A stretch of DNA of 64,000 nt from Comamonas testosteroni TK102 (GTDB lineage Bacteria > Pseudomonadota > Gammaproteobacteria > Burkholderiales > Burkholderiaceae_C). Numbering within the stretch: position 1 is the stretch's first letter; each line of letters begins with the position of its first letter. Below the pieces are notes generated by a model, which worked only from the letters and a program-made list of their open reading frames with translations, did no database searches and was not told the origin of the DNA. Positions 1 to 10,992 of this stretch are shown here, piece after piece. Where the stretch lies: positions 1,736,001 to 1,800,000 of the forward strand of contig NZ_CP006704.1 in the NCBI RefSeq assembly GCF_000739375.1. The letters are read 5' to 3'. A program made the position numbers and the translations under genes.

Positions 1-388
1 GAGTAAGGGAGACTTAGTCCGCGTGCTAAGTAAAGAGGAATCCAAGGTCTATATTCTTGGCGAGGTGACGCGCCCAATGGCACAGCCTCTGCGTAATGGA
101 AAACTCAGTTTAAATGAGGCTCTTGGAGAAGCAGGCGGAATTAGCACCATCACTGGCGATCCAAAACAGGTCTATGTAGTGCGACCGTTGCCCGACGGAA
201 ATTCTGAGATATTTCACCTAGATGCAAGTTCTCCAATGGCCTATGCCTTATCCGAAGGCTTTGCACTTAAGTCGCGTGATGTGGTGTACGTCGATCCTGC
301 ACCTGTTGTGCGATGGAACCGTGTCATCAGCCAGATCTTGCCTAGTGCTTTAGCTATCAACAATGCATCCGCTGCGGCGACCCGTTGA
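1..388 (+). CDS. wza: Wza-type polysaccharide export lipoprotein, C-terminal part
   Basis: The reading frame is open from the left edge of the window to a TGA at 386-388, so the gene begins before base 1. The visible part has a soluble ligand-binding beta-grasp pattern (VYILGEVTRPMAQPL, then LNEALGEAGG), as in Wza/KpsD/BexD outer-membrane polysaccharide export proteins. Family members form the octameric channel through which capsule or exopolysaccharide leaves the cell, working with Wzc. It overlaps or directly abuts the phosphatase gene wzb, and wzc follows, giving the usual wza-wzb-wzc order. The N-terminal lipoprotein signal is outside the window, so full length cannot be judged. Confidence 0.85.
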   Translation, partial: SKGDLVRVLSKEESKVYILGEVTRPMAQPLRNGKLSLNEALGEAGGISTITGDPKQVYVVRPLPDGNSEIFHLDASSPMAYALSEGFALKSRDVVYVDPAPVVRWNRVISQILPSALAINNASAAATR

Positions 389-399
389 GCAACGACAAG

Positions 400-834
400 A
401 TGCAAAACATACTGGTTCTTTGTATAGGCAATATTTGCCGCAGTCCTCTGGCTGAAGCGTTGTTGCGACGTCAGCTTCCTAGTAAGACTATTTGGTCGGC
501 CGGTATGAAAGCGTTGGTCGGTAACCCTGCCGATCCGGAGTCCGTAGCTGTAGCTGTGCAGCATGGCTTGGATTTATCTGCTCATCGAGCCCAGCAACTT
601 ACCGCCTGGATGTGCCAGCGGGCAGAACTAATCCTACTAATGGAACAGAGTCAAAAATTTGACTTGGAGCAGCAATATCCCTGGACCAGAGGCAAGGTTT
701 TCAGACTGGGGGGCTGGAGCGATTTCGACATTGTCGATCCGTACCTACAGTCGCGCGAGGCCTTCAATGTCGCTTATGCCTGCATCTCACGCGGGGTTAC
801 CGATTGGGTGCCCCGCATCAAGCAACTTGGCTAG
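400..834 (+). CDS. wzb: Low-molecular-weight protein-tyrosine phosphatase Wzb
   Basis: The protein opens MQNILVLCIGNICRSP, containing the C-X5-R phosphate loop of low-molecular-weight phosphotyrosine phosphatases. The conserved DPY acid motif appears near the C terminus (IVDPYLQS). The length of 144 aa matches the family. Wzb removes phosphate from the tyrosine tail of Wzc and so cycles the export machine. A TTG at 385 overlapping the wza stop is an alternative start. ATG 400 puts the catalytic Cys at residue 8, the usual place, and I prefer it. It lies between wza and wzc in one transcription unit. Confidence 0.88.
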   Translation: MQNILVLCIGNICRSPLAEALLRRQLPSKTIWSAGMKALVGNPADPESVAVAVQHGLDLSAHRAQQLTAWMCQRAELILLMEQSQKFDLEQQYPWTRGKVFRLGGWSDFDIVDPYLQSREAFNVAYACISRGVTDWVPRIKQLG

Positions 835-890
835 TGCGTTATCGGTGAACTGAGCATCAATCAACGCTAGATGCAGAAGCAATTGAAAGC

Positions 891-3134
891 ATGAATCTTC
901 CTCCTTACAAAAACGTCACACAACTTGATCAATCTTCGGGATCTCCTGTGTACGACGACGAAATCCATTTAATTGATTTGCTCGATGTAGTTTTTGACAG
1001 CCGTTGGCTTATCGCGGGCATAACAGCGCTAGCACTTTGCATCGGGTTCGCTTATACATTATTAAGCCCCCCGGTCTACCAGACTGATATCTTGATCCAA
1101 GTTGAAGACACGAAGGTCATAGGGGCGAATGGCTTGCTGAATGACGTTAGCAGCATGTTCGATATTAAATCTCCAGCAGTTGCTGAGATCGAGATTTTGC
1201 GTTCACGCATGGTGATTGGTGAGGCGATAGCCAATTTGCACCTCGATCTGGAGGTCACTCCCAAGTACATACCGCTTGTTGGTCGCTGGCTGGCACGACG
1301 TGCGACCGGGCTGTCTGAACCTGGATTTCTGGGTATGGATGGCTATGTCCGAGGTACAGAAGCGCTTCAGGTGGCCAACTTCACTGTTCCCAAGAGTCTA
1401 GAAGGCAAGGTACATACGGTTGTACTCACAGAAAAGGGTTACCAGTTGGTCTCGCCAGACGGCGAGCTTTTGGGCCAAGGAACTATCGGTAAGTCTATGC
1501 ACATCCAGTATCCAGAAGGCGAGGGCAGCCTGCTGGTGGTCGGTGCTAATGGAAAAGCCGGTGCTGCCTTTTATGTCACTCGCTATTCAAAGGCAGATGT
1601 CATCGGACAGTTCCAGGACAAGATCAGTATTGGTGAGAAGGGCAAACAGTCAGGCATGATCCGCAGCACCCTTGAGGGTAGCGATCCTCTGCTGATCTCC
1701 CAGACGCTCAACGAGATTGGCAGGCTCTACGTTAGTCAAAACACCCAGCGAAAGGCTGCAGAAGCAGCAAAATCGCTAGCCTTCCTTGAGACTCAGCTAC
1801 CCCAACTTCGCAAGGAGCTCGAGGAGTCCGAGCGGAAGTTCAATCAGTATCGCAGTAAGAACAATGTCTTCGACCTTGAGGGCGAGGCAAAGGTAATGCT
1901 TGATCATGGGGCGAAACTGCATATAAGCCTCGTGGAGCTACAGCAAAAGCGCAAGGAAATTGAGGCTCGCTTCACCAGTGCCCACCCTAGCTTGCAGATC
2001 ATTGACAACCAGATAAACAGCGTCAATACCGAGCTTGACAAGTTAAATAGCCGCGCTCGAACTTTCCCTTCCGTGGAGCAAGATCTGCTGCGCTTAACAC
2101 GCGATGTAAAGGTTAACAACGAACTCTATATTTCGCTGCTCAACAGCGTTCAACAGTTGCGCTTGGTCAAAGAGGGCAGAGTCGGTAATGTCCGGCTAGT
2201 GGATGAAGCTATCGTGCCTGAGTTGCCGGTCAAGCCTCGTAGTGCACTGATCGTGGTGCTAAGCACTGTTTTAGGCTTGATAGTTGGACTGGGTCTGTCA
2301 TTTGCTCGCAACAACCTTCGCGTTGGCCTCAAGGATCCGTCGGAAATCGAGCAGCACAGCAGCCTTCGCGTGCTCGCAACCATACCGCATTCCGAGGTTC
2401 AAGCTGAGCATGCCAAAGCTATCGCTGGCAAACTGCCTGGCAATCACGTGTTAGCTATTCAAGCGCCTGACGATCCAGTGGTCGAGAGCATGCGTAGCCT
2501 GCGAACCGCGCTGCAGTTCGTCATGCTTGATATGCCTAGCAGCTTGGTGCTTTTTACAGGCCCTACGCAGGGCGTCGGTAAATCATTTACCAGCGTCAAC
2601 TTTGCCACGATAGTTGCTGCGGCCAGCAAACGCGTGTTGCTTATCGACGCTGATCTGCGCAAAGGACATCTGAACAGCTATTTCGGACAGGGGCGTACAG
2701 GAGGACTGAGCGAAGTGGTTAGCGGCAGCATGGCATTTGGTGATGCAGTGCGTCGTGAGGTTGTGCCAAATGTTGACTTCTTATCCACAGGCATTTTGCC
2801 GCCAAATCCCGCGGAATTACTTACAAATTCGGCCACCCAGGCATTACTGAAGCAAGTTGCCACTCAGTACGACTTTGTAGTTTTAGATGCGCCTCCTGTA
2901 CTGGCTGCGTCTGATGCCGCCATCTTAGCGCCTCTGGTGGGCGCGGTATTCATGCTTGTGCGGGCCGAGGTGACTAGCCTTGGCGAGCTGCAGGAGGCCT
3001 CTAAGCGGTTGGCTCAGGCCGGAGCTGAAGTGCGCGGCGTCGTTTTCAACGATCTTCACATGGCGACGCGGCGTTACAGCTACGGCCTGGGCTACAGGCA
3101 TGGCAAATACCGCTATGTCAACTACGAATACTGA
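891..3134 (+). CDS. wzc: Wzc-type chain-length regulator and BY-kinase
   Basis: At 747 aa this is a full-length fused co-polymerase and bacterial tyrosine kinase. An N-terminal Wzz domain begins with a membrane segment near residues 40-60, and a second segment lies near 450-472. A long coiled-coil periplasmic stretch sits between them. The cytoplasmic kinase carries Walker A (GPTQGVGKS, about residue 557), Walker A' (LLIDADLR) and Walker B (VLDAPP). The last 21 residues hold seven tyrosines, the autophosphorylation cluster acted on by Wzb. The protein controls polymer length and opens the Wza channel. It follows wzb by 56 bp. Confidence 0.93.
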   Translation: MNLPPYKNVTQLDQSSGSPVYDDEIHLIDLLDVVFDSRWLIAGITALALCIGFAYTLLSPPVYQTDILIQVEDTKVIGANGLLNDVSSMFDIKSPAVAEIEILRSRMVIGEAIANLHLDLEVTPKYIPLVGRWLARRATGLSEPGFLGMDGYVRGTEALQVANFTVPKSLEGKVHTVVLTEKGYQLVSPDGELLGQGTIGKSMHIQYPEGEGSLLVVGANGKAGAAFYVTRYSKADVIGQFQDKISIGEKGKQSGMIRSTLEGSDPLLISQTLNEIGRLYVSQNTQRKAAEAAKSLAFLETQLPQLRKELEESERKFNQYRSKNNVFDLEGEAKVMLDHGAKLHISLVELQQKRKEIEARFTSAHPSLQIIDNQINSVNTELDKLNSRARTFPSVEQDLLRLTRDVKVNNELYISLLNSVQQLRLVKEGRVGNVRLVDEAIVPELPVKPRSALIVVLSTVLGLIVGLGLSFARNNLRVGLKDPSEIEQHSSLRVLATIPHSEVQAEHAKAIAGKLPGNHVLAIQAPDDPVVESMRSLRTALQFVMLDMPSSLVLFTGPTQGVGKSFTSVNFATIVAAASKRVLLIDADLRKGHLNSYFGQGRTGGLSEVVSGSMAFGDAVRREVVPNVDFLSTGILPPNPAELLTNSATQALLKQVATQYDFVVLDAPPVLAASDAAILAPLVGAVFMLVRAEVTSLGELQEASKRLAQAGAEVRGVVFNDLHMATRRYSYGLGYRHGKYRYVNYEY

Positions 3135-3198
3135 TTTCTTCCACCGGCTTTCGTCCGCTATTGAAGTGTGTCAATGCCAGAAACCTCGTTGCAGCAAA

Positions 3199-4494
3199 AT
3201 GAATCTATCACAAGCAAATATAGCCGTCATTGGGCTAGGTTACGTCGGATTGCCATTGGCTGTCGAATTTGGAAAGCACCGTAACGTGCTTGGATTCGAC
3301 ATTAATGCAGAGCGTATTGCCGAATTGAAAGCAGGACACGATAGCACATTGGAAGTGGCATCGTCAGACCTTACAGCGGCTAACCGTTTGAGCTTTAGTA
3401 ACACGTCCTCAGATTTGGCTTCCTGTCAAGTTTTTATTGTCACCGTACCCACTCCGGTTGACAACGTTAATCGACCAGACCTTACGCCGTTAGTCAAGGC
3501 TAGTGAGACTGTTGGCAAAGCCATGCCTTCTGGGGCTGTCGTCATTTTCGAGTCCACGGTTTATCCCGGAGCTACTGAGGAAGTTTGTGTACCAGTACTC
3601 GAGAAATTTAGCGGAAAAAAATTTAATGTCGATTTCTTCTGCGGTTATAGCCCTGAACGTATCAACCCTGGTGACAAGGTGAACACGCTGAAAAAGATTA
3701 AGAAGATCACAAGTGGATCCACTCACCAGGTAGCACGTGAAGTTGATGCTCTCTATGGCTCCATTATTTCCGCTGGAACATACCAAGCTAGCAGTATCAA
3801 GGTAGCGGAAGCCGCCAAAGTCATCGAGAACACTCAGCGTGACTTGAATATTGCCCTTGTTAATGAACTCTCCGTCATATTCGATCGCATCGGTATAGAC
3901 ACCCTAGATGTTCTCGAGGCAGCCGGTAGCAAGTGGAATTTTCTTCCCTTCCGTCCTGGGCTCGTCGGAGGCCACTGCATTGGCGTTGATCCGTACTATC
4001 TTACCCACAAAGCTGAGGAAGTGGGCTACCACCCACAAGTCATTCTTGCTGGTCGTCGCATCAACGACAACATGGCCCGCTATGTGGCGCGCAACACCAT
4101 CCGACACATGCTGCTCAATGGTATGGATGTTTCTCAATGCCGCATTGGCGTACTAGGTGTCACCTTCAAGGAAAACTGTCCTGATATCCGCAACAGCAAG
4201 ATCGTAGACATGGTCAATGAGTTCAGAGCATGGGGGGCTAGTGTGGCGATAGCCGACCCCTGGGCCGATGCTGAGGAAGTTGCACGCGAATATGGTCTGG
4301 AGTTAGAGGCGGTTGATCCCGATCATGCTGTGGATTCTCTAGTGGTCGCTGTGGGTCATAACGAATACCGGCAGATGCCCTTGGCAACTTTGCGTGCGTT
4401 CTGTCGCGGAAGCAAACCAGTGCTTGTGGATGTAAAGAGTCTGTTTAGTAGGAAAGAGGCTGCAGAAGTTGGCTTTACCGTTTTCCGACTTTGA
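3199..4494 (+). CDS. tviB: UDP-N-acetylhexosamine 6-dehydrogenase (TviB/WbpO/WbpA family)
   Basis: This 431-aa enzyme has an N-terminal Rossmann motif (GLGYVGLP, about residues 12-19) and the catalytic cysteine in GGHCIGVDP (Cys260). It is predicted to oxidise UDP-GlcNAc or UDP-GalNAc twice with NAD to the uronic acid. An open frame upstream reaches 2980 but overlaps wzc for more than 150 bp. ATG 3199 gives the normal family N terminus MNLSQANIAVIGLGYVG. The next three genes use UDP-GlcNAcA, so UDP-GlcNAc is the likelier substrate here. This is inferred from context, because the sequence family includes both specificities. Confidence 0.88.
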   Translation: MNLSQANIAVIGLGYVGLPLAVEFGKHRNVLGFDINAERIAELKAGHDSTLEVASSDLTAANRLSFSNTSSDLASCQVFIVTVPTPVDNVNRPDLTPLVKASETVGKAMPSGAVVIFESTVYPGATEEVCVPVLEKFSGKKFNVDFFCGYSPERINPGDKVNTLKKIKKITSGSTHQVAREVDALYGSIISAGTYQASSIKVAEAAKVIENTQRDLNIALVNELSVIFDRIGIDTLDVLEAAGSKWNFLPFRPGLVGGHCIGVDPYYLTHKAEEVGYHPQVILAGRRINDNMARYVARNTIRHMLLNGMDVSQCRIGVLGVTFKENCPDIRNSKIVDMVNEFRAWGASVAIADPWADAEEVAREYGLELEAVDPDHAVDSLVVAVGHNEYRQMPLATLRAFCRGSKPVLVDVKSLFSRKEAAEVGFTVFRL

Positions 4495-4510
4495 TGAATT
4501 TGATAAATAA

Positions 4511-5461
<951 letters not shown>

Positions 5462-5475
5462 AAGGCGGTAGCAAC

Positions 5476-6066
5476 ATGAGCATGAATGTCCACCCCAGTG
5501 CGATCGTTGATGAAGGCGCGCAAATCGGCAACGGTACACGCATCTGGCACTGGGTGCATGTTAGCGCCGGCGCACGCATCGGCGATCGCTGCTCGCTGGG
5601 TCAGAACGTCTACGTCGGGAATGACGTGGTGATCGGAGACAACGTAAAGATCCAAAACAACGTGAGCGTATATGACGCGGTGACTCTGCAGGACGATGTG
5701 TTTTGCGGCCCTAGCATGGTGTTCACCAACGTCTACAACCCGCGCTCGGCTGTTTCGCGCAGAGACGAATATCGTCGCACGCTGGTGAAGCAGGGTGCCA
5801 CGCTCGGCGCCAACTGCACCATTGTCTGTGGTACCACTGTGGGTGTACATGCGTTTGTCGGTGCAGGAGCGGTGATCAACAAGGACGTGCCTGCTTATGC
5901 GCTCATGGTCGGTGTGCCCGCGCGGCAGATCGGCTGGATGAGCGAGTTCGGGGAGACGCTCGACCTGCCGCTGGAAGGCCAAGCGGAAGCCATCTGTTCG
6001 CACACGGGGGATCGCTATGTGCTCGACGGTAATGCCGTGACCAAGTTGAAAGCCAATACGCCATGA
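5476..6066 (+). CDS. wlbB: UDP-2-acetamido-3-amino-uronate N-acetyltransferase (WlbB/WbpD)
   Basis: A 196-aa left-handed beta-helix acetyltransferase. Hexapeptide-type repeats run from about residue 20 to 130 (for example [18 protein letters not shown]). WlbB/WbpD acetylates the 3-amino group from acetyl-CoA, completing UDP-GlcNAc(3NAc)A. A TTG at 5458 is an alternative start, but ATG 5476 gives the family-typical N terminus and lies after a GGCGG-like stretch. The stop overlaps the wlbC start by 4 bp (ATGA), indicating translational coupling. Confidence 0.88.
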   Translation: MSMNVHPSAIVDEGAQIGNGTRIWHWVHVSAGARIGDRCSLGQNVYVGNDVVIGDNVKIQNNVSVYDAVTLQDDVFCGPSMVFTNVYNPRSAVSRRDEYRRTLVKQGATLGANCTIVCGTTVGVHAFVGAGAVINKDVPAYALMVGVPARQIGWMSEFGETLDLPLEGQAEAICSHTGDRYVLDGNAVTKLKANTP

Positions 6067-7160
6067 TCGAATTCATCGACCTCAAGACCCAGCAAGCCCG
6101 TCTCAAAAATCAGATCGACTCTGCCATCGCACGGGTTCTGTCTCATGGCCAATATATCCTGGGCCCTGAGGTTGCGGAGCTCGAGGAAAAGCTTGCGGCC
6201 TATACTGGCGCTAAGCATTGCATTACCGTGGCCAATGGCACAGACGCTCTGCAAATCGCCCAGATGGCGCTTGGGGTCGGCCTAGGCGATGAGGTCATCA
6301 CCCCTGGCTTCACCTATATTGCCACGGCCGAAACGGCCGCATTGCTGGGGGCGAAACCGGTGTACGTTGATGTCGATCCGCGTACCTGCAACTTGGATCC
6401 TGCGCTGCTGGAAGCCGCCATAACAGCGCGCACCAAAGCGATCATCCCGGTCAGCCTGTATGGCCAGTGCGCAGATTTCGACGCCATCAACGACATTGCC
6501 GCTCGATACGGGATTCATGTGATCGAAGATGCTGCGCAAAGCTTCGGCGCCAGCTACAGGGGACGAAAAAGCTGCAACCTCACCACTATTGCATGCGCCA
6601 GCTTCTTTCCCAGCAAACCCCTTGGCTGCTACGGAGATGGCGGTGCGATTTTCACCAGCGACGACGAGCTGGCAAAAATAATTCGCCAGATTGCACGCCA
6701 TGGGCAGGACCAGCGGTACCACCATCTCCGCGTAGGCGTCAACAGCCGACTGGACACCATTCAGGCAGCGATATTGCTGCAGAAGCTCGCTGTACTGGAC
6801 GAAGAGATAGGAATGCGGCAGCAAGTCGCAAAATCCTATACCAATTTTCTGGAAGATGCCGCGATTACGCTTCCTCATGTGGAGGACGGCAACATAAGCG
6901 CCTACGCCCAATATACCCTTCAATTGGAAGGCCGGGAGGCGATACAGAAAATATTGGCCGAGCGGGGTATTCCTACGGCCGTGCATTACCCGCTTCCGCT
7001 CAATAAACAGCCCGCTGTACAGCGAGATCAGGCGAAACTGCCGATAGGTGACCTATTGGCTGGTCGAGTCATGAGTTTGCCGATGGGGCCTTACCTAAAG
7101 CTGGACGAGCAGTTGCAGATCTGCAAGGCCTTGCGTAGCGCACTCGACGTAAAAGTTTGA
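6063..7160 (+). CDS. wlbC: UDP-3-keto-uronate aminotransferase (WlbC/WbpE)
   Basis: A 365-aa DegT/DnrJ/EryC1-family PLP aminotransferase. The Schiff-base lysine is K185 in [11 protein letters not shown], and the substrate-binding ANGTDAL segment lies near residue 57. It transfers an amino group, from glutamate in known homologues, to the 3-keto sugar made by WlbA. Its start overlaps wlbB by 4 bp. No 2-epimerase (WbpI type) is present in the window, so the sugar may stay in the gluco form unless an epimerase is encoded elsewhere. Confidence 0.88.
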   Translation: MIEFIDLKTQQARLKNQIDSAIARVLSHGQYILGPEVAELEEKLAAYTGAKHCITVANGTDALQIAQMALGVGLGDEVITPGFTYIATAETAALLGAKPVYVDVDPRTCNLDPALLEAAITARTKAIIPVSLYGQCADFDAINDIAARYGIHVIEDAAQSFGASYRGRKSCNLTTIACASFFPSKPLGCYGDGGAIFTSDDELAKIIRQIARHGQDQRYHHLRVGVNSRLDTIQAAILLQKLAVLDEEIGMRQQVAKSYTNFLEDAAITLPHVEDGNISAYAQYTLQLEGREAIQKILAERGIPTAVHYPLPLNKQPAVQRDQAKLPIGDLLAGRVMSLPMGPYLKLDEQLQICKALRSALDVKV

Positions 7161-7167
7161 TTGCTCC

Positions 7168-8577
7168 ATGTTGAAGCGCGTTCTGAAATCTGGCACCTTG
7201 CTGGTGTCCGGGACTGCCGGCGGACAGTTAATCGTGGTTATTTTTTCGCCAGTTTTAACACGCCTCTATGTCCCCGATGAATTTGGTGTATTTGGTGCTT
7301 ATGCAGCTGTGCTGTACATGCTGCTATCTTGTGTTTCGCTACGCTATGAAGTGGCCATCCCTCTGGCAGAGACTGATGAAGATGCAGATTATCTGGCGGC
7401 GCTGGCATTGTCCCTTACGGCAATATTTTCCTTATTGCTCTTTCCGGTGCTGTGGTGCGTGGGATTTTTCTATTCTCCTAAATATTTCTGGATATTCCAG
7501 TATTTCTTGCCTCTCGGTGCTGCTGCAGCCGGGGTATACAACGTATTCATGTATATGCGCTTGCGCAGCGGAGACCAGAAGGCCATTGCCAAGACACGTG
7601 TGACTCAATTAATGGTGGGTACTGTTATCCAGATTGGCTGTGGATTTTTGCGAATAGGTGTTGCCGGACTGGTTGTGGGGCAGATCATCGGCTTGTCATT
7701 TGGTCTCAGCAGATTGACAGGGTTTTCATTCGAAAAGTACCTGAAATTGATCTCTCGCAGAGATAAATTGATGGAGCAAGCGAGGCAGAGAAGCGGGTTT
7801 GCATACTACGATGCCCCCGCGGCACTTATGGCCATGGCCAACAATCATATGGCGATACTGCTGACTGCAGTCTTTTTCTCTCCGGCTTTTGCCGGAGGGT
7901 ATGCGCTAGCCCAGCGTGTCATTATTACGCCCTTGGGTATTGTTTCGAGTGCAATATCTTCATCGCTTATTTCAGTTGGGAGGGATTTGAAGAAATCAGA
8001 TCGTGATGATTTTTTTGAAAAGCAGGAGTATCTTTTGCTACTGATCACTCCCGTGGCTGTCGTTTGCGCCATTCTGTCGATGCACTTTGTTGGGATGATT
8101 TTCGGAAGCAAGTGGGAGGTCTCGGGGGCGATTGCGGCATGGATTGTCCTTTTTGTCGGGCAGAAATTCGTCTATGACGCAAGCTTCTCCATGTACGCGA
8201 TTCAGGGACGGATGCAAGAAGGACTTTTTTCCCAATTGATTGTTTTTATCGTGCGTTTTGCTGCGCTGATTATTTCTGCGAAATTTATTTCGCCTGTTGC
8301 CAGTATCGGGGTGTTTTCCCTAGTGAGCAGTTTGGTGTATCTGACTTTATCGCGTCGCATGCTGGGTTCAAGTGAAAATACATCGTATTGTTCATTCATA
8401 TTGTCGGCTGCTGATGTGGTTTTTCCCTACATAGTGGTTGGAGTATTTTTGATGCAGGATACGGTTACATGGGGGCCGCCTACTGCCTTACTGCTGTATT
8501 TCGGATGGTGCTTCTCCAGAATAGGGTATTCTTTTTTTATGAGTACGAAAAAGCGTCGCAAGGAGGCGCAGGTATGA
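7168..8577 (+). CDS. wzx: Wzx-type polysaccharide flippase
   Basis: The 469-aa protein is hydrophobic throughout, with roughly a dozen predicted membrane helices. It begins with an amphipathic segment followed by GTLLVSGTAGGQLIVVIFSP, the pattern of the MATE-like polysaccharide translocase family. It would flip the lipid-linked repeat unit to the periplasmic face. It begins 7 bp after wlbC, and its stop overlaps the start of wzy (ATGA-type overlap at 8574-8577). Base composition drops here relative to the wlb genes, which is usual for wzx/wzy. Confidence 0.82.
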   Translation: MLKRVLKSGTLLVSGTAGGQLIVVIFSPVLTRLYVPDEFGVFGAYAAVLYMLLSCVSLRYEVAIPLAETDEDADYLAALALSLTAIFSLLLFPVLWCVGFFYSPKYFWIFQYFLPLGAAAAGVYNVFMYMRLRSGDQKAIAKTRVTQLMVGTVIQIGCGFLRIGVAGLVVGQIIGLSFGLSRLTGFSFEKYLKLISRRDKLMEQARQRSGFAYYDAPAALMAMANNHMAILLTAVFFSPAFAGGYALAQRVIITPLGIVSSAISSSLISVGRDLKKSDRDDFFEKQEYLLLLITPVAVVCAILSMHFVGMIFGSKWEVSGAIAAWIVLFVGQKFVYDASFSMYAIQGRMQEGLFSQLIVFIVRFAALIISAKFISPVASIGVFSLVSSLVYLTLSRRMLGSSENTSYCSFILSAADVVFPYIVVGVFLMQDTVTWGPPTALLLYFGWCFSRIGYSFFMSTKKRRKEAQV

Positions 8578-9749
8578 GGCAATCTGAAAAGAAGGGTGGT
8601 TTTTTTTTCGCCTATATTCTGGCAGGCGCCATTTATTTGCTTTTTGTTTCTGGCGGAGTTTTTCCCTATGTTCAGGGCGATCTTGTGAAAAGCCTTGTAA
8701 AAGGGCTAGCGCTTGCTGTGGTAGTTTTTCATTTTCTGATCGCTAGATTGCGTCATGCAGATCTTGATCCTTTAAGTAAATTTTTTTTCTTTGGGTTGAC
8801 TATAGGGGTATGGGGGATGATCCGAACTGAGAATTTCGGATTTGCCCTTGAAAAAATAGATGGTGCGGTAGTGTGTTCGATATTTATGGCTGTGCTTTTG
8901 CATCATGGCTATCGCAGGTATGGAGAGCTTGATTTCCAGTCCAGACTGCTGACTGTTTCGTTTTTTATTTTGATTTTTACTCTGATATATAAAACAATAT
9001 TCGGATTTTTTGATCGTGAGGTCAGGTTTTTCCTGAATGGCCCGATTGTCTATGGCTGGATCATGGGATTCTGTTCGCTTCTTTCGTTCCACGTCTGGAA
9101 TGAAAGAAGGCGACTGGTGTATTTGGCTGCATTTGCCATTTTCTTTATGGCACTGGTCTGGACAGAGTCCAAGGGGGCTATTTTGGCTTTTTTGATCGGA
9201 TTGGCAATTTATTGTGTACTTAGATTCCACAGAAAATATAAGCTTCTGATTGCCCTAGTCATTGGAGGCATTGTTTTTTATTTCACATTGGCGGATCAAC
9301 TGGTGGAGCTTTTGGAGGACTCAAGATTGAGCGCAATACTGCGGATCGTGGGTGGAGAACTGAATCAGTCTGATGAAGGCTCGGTGGGGTCACGAGTAGT
9401 GCTTATTGATAAAGCCATGCAGGATTTTAGTAGCCATATATTCATGGGGATTGGCTTGGCAAATTATTCGTTTAATGAATTTGTTTATCCGCATAACCAG
9501 CATCTGGAAATTTTTGCAGAGATGGGGGTTGTTGTCGGCTTTATTCATGTAATTTTTGTTTTGCTGTCTTTCTGGCGGGCAAATATTCTGAACAAGGCAT
9601 TGATCGTCTTCTTTGGCGTGGCGGCGAGTTTCAGTGGAGATGTTTCCTATTTGAGATTTCTCTATGCCTTTTGTCTTGTCGGATTCATGCCAAGTATGGG
9701 TGCTCAGATTAAAGAGAGGCTTGTGCTGAGCGAGCGCACGATTGGTTAA
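8574..9749 (+). CDS. wzy: Wzy-type polysaccharide polymerase / O-antigen ligase-like protein
   Basis: A 391-aa integral membrane protein with about ten hydrophobic segments. A large hydrophilic loop (about residues 245-300) contains the Wzy_C/O-antigen-ligase pattern with SRVVLIDKAMQDF and the Pro-His-Asn-Gln (PHNQHLE) motif. It would polymerise repeat units in the periplasm. ATG 8574 has an AAGGAGG ribosome site about 10 bp upstream and overlaps wzx by 4 bp. The longer frame from 8469 lies inside wzx and was discarded. Sequence alone cannot separate a polymerase from a ligase, but the wzx-wzy adjacency favours the polymerase. Confidence 0.8.
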   Translation: MRQSEKKGGFFFAYILAGAIYLLFVSGGVFPYVQGDLVKSLVKGLALAVVVFHFLIARLRHADLDPLSKFFFFGLTIGVWGMIRTENFGFALEKIDGAVVCSIFMAVLLHHGYRRYGELDFQSRLLTVSFFILIFTLIYKTIFGFFDREVRFFLNGPIVYGWIMGFCSLLSFHVWNERRRLVYLAAFAIFFMALVWTESKGAILAFLIGLAIYCVLRFHRKYKLLIALVIGGIVFYFTLADQLVELLEDSRLSAILRIVGGELNQSDEGSVGSRVVLIDKAMQDFSSHIFMGIGLANYSFNEFVYPHNQHLEIFAEMGVVVGFIHVIFVLLSFWRANILNKALIVFFGVAASFSGDVSYLRFLYAFCLVGFMPSMGAQIKERLVLSERTIG

Positions 9750-9783
9750 CCTCTGGAAAACATATCTTAGAAGGGTGGTTGCT

Positions 9784-10737
9784 TTGAATGCGGGTAATTC
9801 TGTGAAAATCGCAAAGCTTATCAAACAGCATTTACTTTTTTGTCTGTTGGTGCTGGCGAGTTATTTTTTGAGTCATGAGGTTCACTCTGCTGAAAAACAG
9901 GTGAGGATCATGAGTTGGGGGCGGGATTCGTCGGAAAAATCGGAAATTGGTGTGAATGAGATCCGGATGGGATGTGCCAGCGGGCCGGAATCATGTGCAA
10001 AAAGTATTGATGCTCGGAATCTTTCCGGGGTAGATGAGGTTGCTCTCTCCTTGGGCTATCAGAAAGAAGATAATTTCCTGGAAAAAGATCTGCCGGGCTA
10101 CTTGAAACTAGTGGCCGACCATCCCAAGGTCAAGGAAATCGGTATGGATGATTTCGCCAGCTTTATGGGGAGGCTGTGGAGTGGTACTGCGGCACAGAAA
10201 ATGCTGGACTTTATCCAAGCCATGAAGAAATCTTCCGCCATCAGGTTCAGGGTTACCGTCTACGATGATGAATTGGCGAAGATTTCAATGAACGAAAAAT
10301 TATTTCCGCTGCAACTGAGAAAAAAAGTCGATAGCGTGGCATTTTATCTTCGGTACAGGGATAATGTTAATCAGTACGATTATCTTCTGAGACAGGTGAC
10401 GAGCCTTTTTCCCAATGCGAAGATCTATGGCGGTGTCTATCACTATGATCGCATTGACTATATTTTCTGCGATGAAAATAAAAGGGAACGTTGTACCAAG
10501 GAGCAGGAAATGGAATTGTTCTCCTTGACTCTGAAGAAGCAACTGCAGCTGGTTGGTGATAAAAGATTGGCAGGCCTTGAGTTTTATCCAGGCTTCATTG
10601 GCGAGGAATCTACTTGGGGTGCGTGGAAAAAGAACGCCATATGCCGCCAGAATCGCATTGAGGACTGTGTAAAAAATTCTCAGTTGATGGGGGCGATCTT
10701 GCGGGATGAGGTTCTCCGTTTTTCCGCCCAGAGATAA
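9784..10737 (+). CDS. Exported protein of unknown function in the polysaccharide locus
   Basis: I do not recognise this family. With a TTG start at 9784 (AAGGG 8 bp upstream) the product is 317 aa and begins with a classical signal peptide: Lys residues, then LLFCLLVLASYFL, then HSA. The mature part has alternating hydrophobic strands and acidic clusters (VKEIGMDDF, AGLEFYPGFIGEE) and four cysteines toward the C terminus. That would fit a secreted alpha/beta barrel hydrolase or lyase, but no catalytic signature is certain. The frame is also open from TTG 9742, overlapping wzy. Its position right after wzy suggests a role in polymer modification, trimming or assembly, which is inference. The 255 bp after its stop contain no gene I can support. 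Confidence 0.6.
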   Translation: MNAGNSVKIAKLIKQHLLFCLLVLASYFLSHEVHSAEKQVRIMSWGRDSSEKSEIGVNEIRMGCASGPESCAKSIDARNLSGVDEVALSLGYQKEDNFLEKDLPGYLKLVADHPKVKEIGMDDFASFMGRLWSGTAAQKMLDFIQAMKKSSAIRFRVTVYDDELAKISMNEKLFPLQLRKKVDSVAFYLRYRDNVNQYDYLLRQVTSLFPNAKIYGGVYHYDRIDYIFCDENKRERCTKEQEMELFSLTLKKQLQLVGDKRLAGLEFYPGFIGEESTWGAWKKNAICRQNRIEDCVKNSQLMGAILRDEVLRFSAQR

Positions 10738-10992
10738 TTAATTTCCCCAGGAGCACATCTTCAGTCTTGGCTCTTTTCATGCTCCGGCATGCTGAATCTC
10801 TGGCCGGCGGAAGCTCGTAATTAGCATTATTTCCTTCGGGGCCCCACGGCCGAAAAGGTCTTCTGCCCAGGCAGCCTGCGCCATGCATGGAGGTAGGCGG
10901 GTTTGCGGCAGATGTACTCCCATCCATCAGGCGGAATCACGCAGGGCCGGCAGACCTGGCTTTGACCTGCGGCCGGCAAACAGTTTGGATAT

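Noticed and set aside
2980..3198. Upstream extension of the UDP-sugar dehydrogenase
   Set aside because: It lies mostly inside wzc in another frame and has no relation to the enzyme family.
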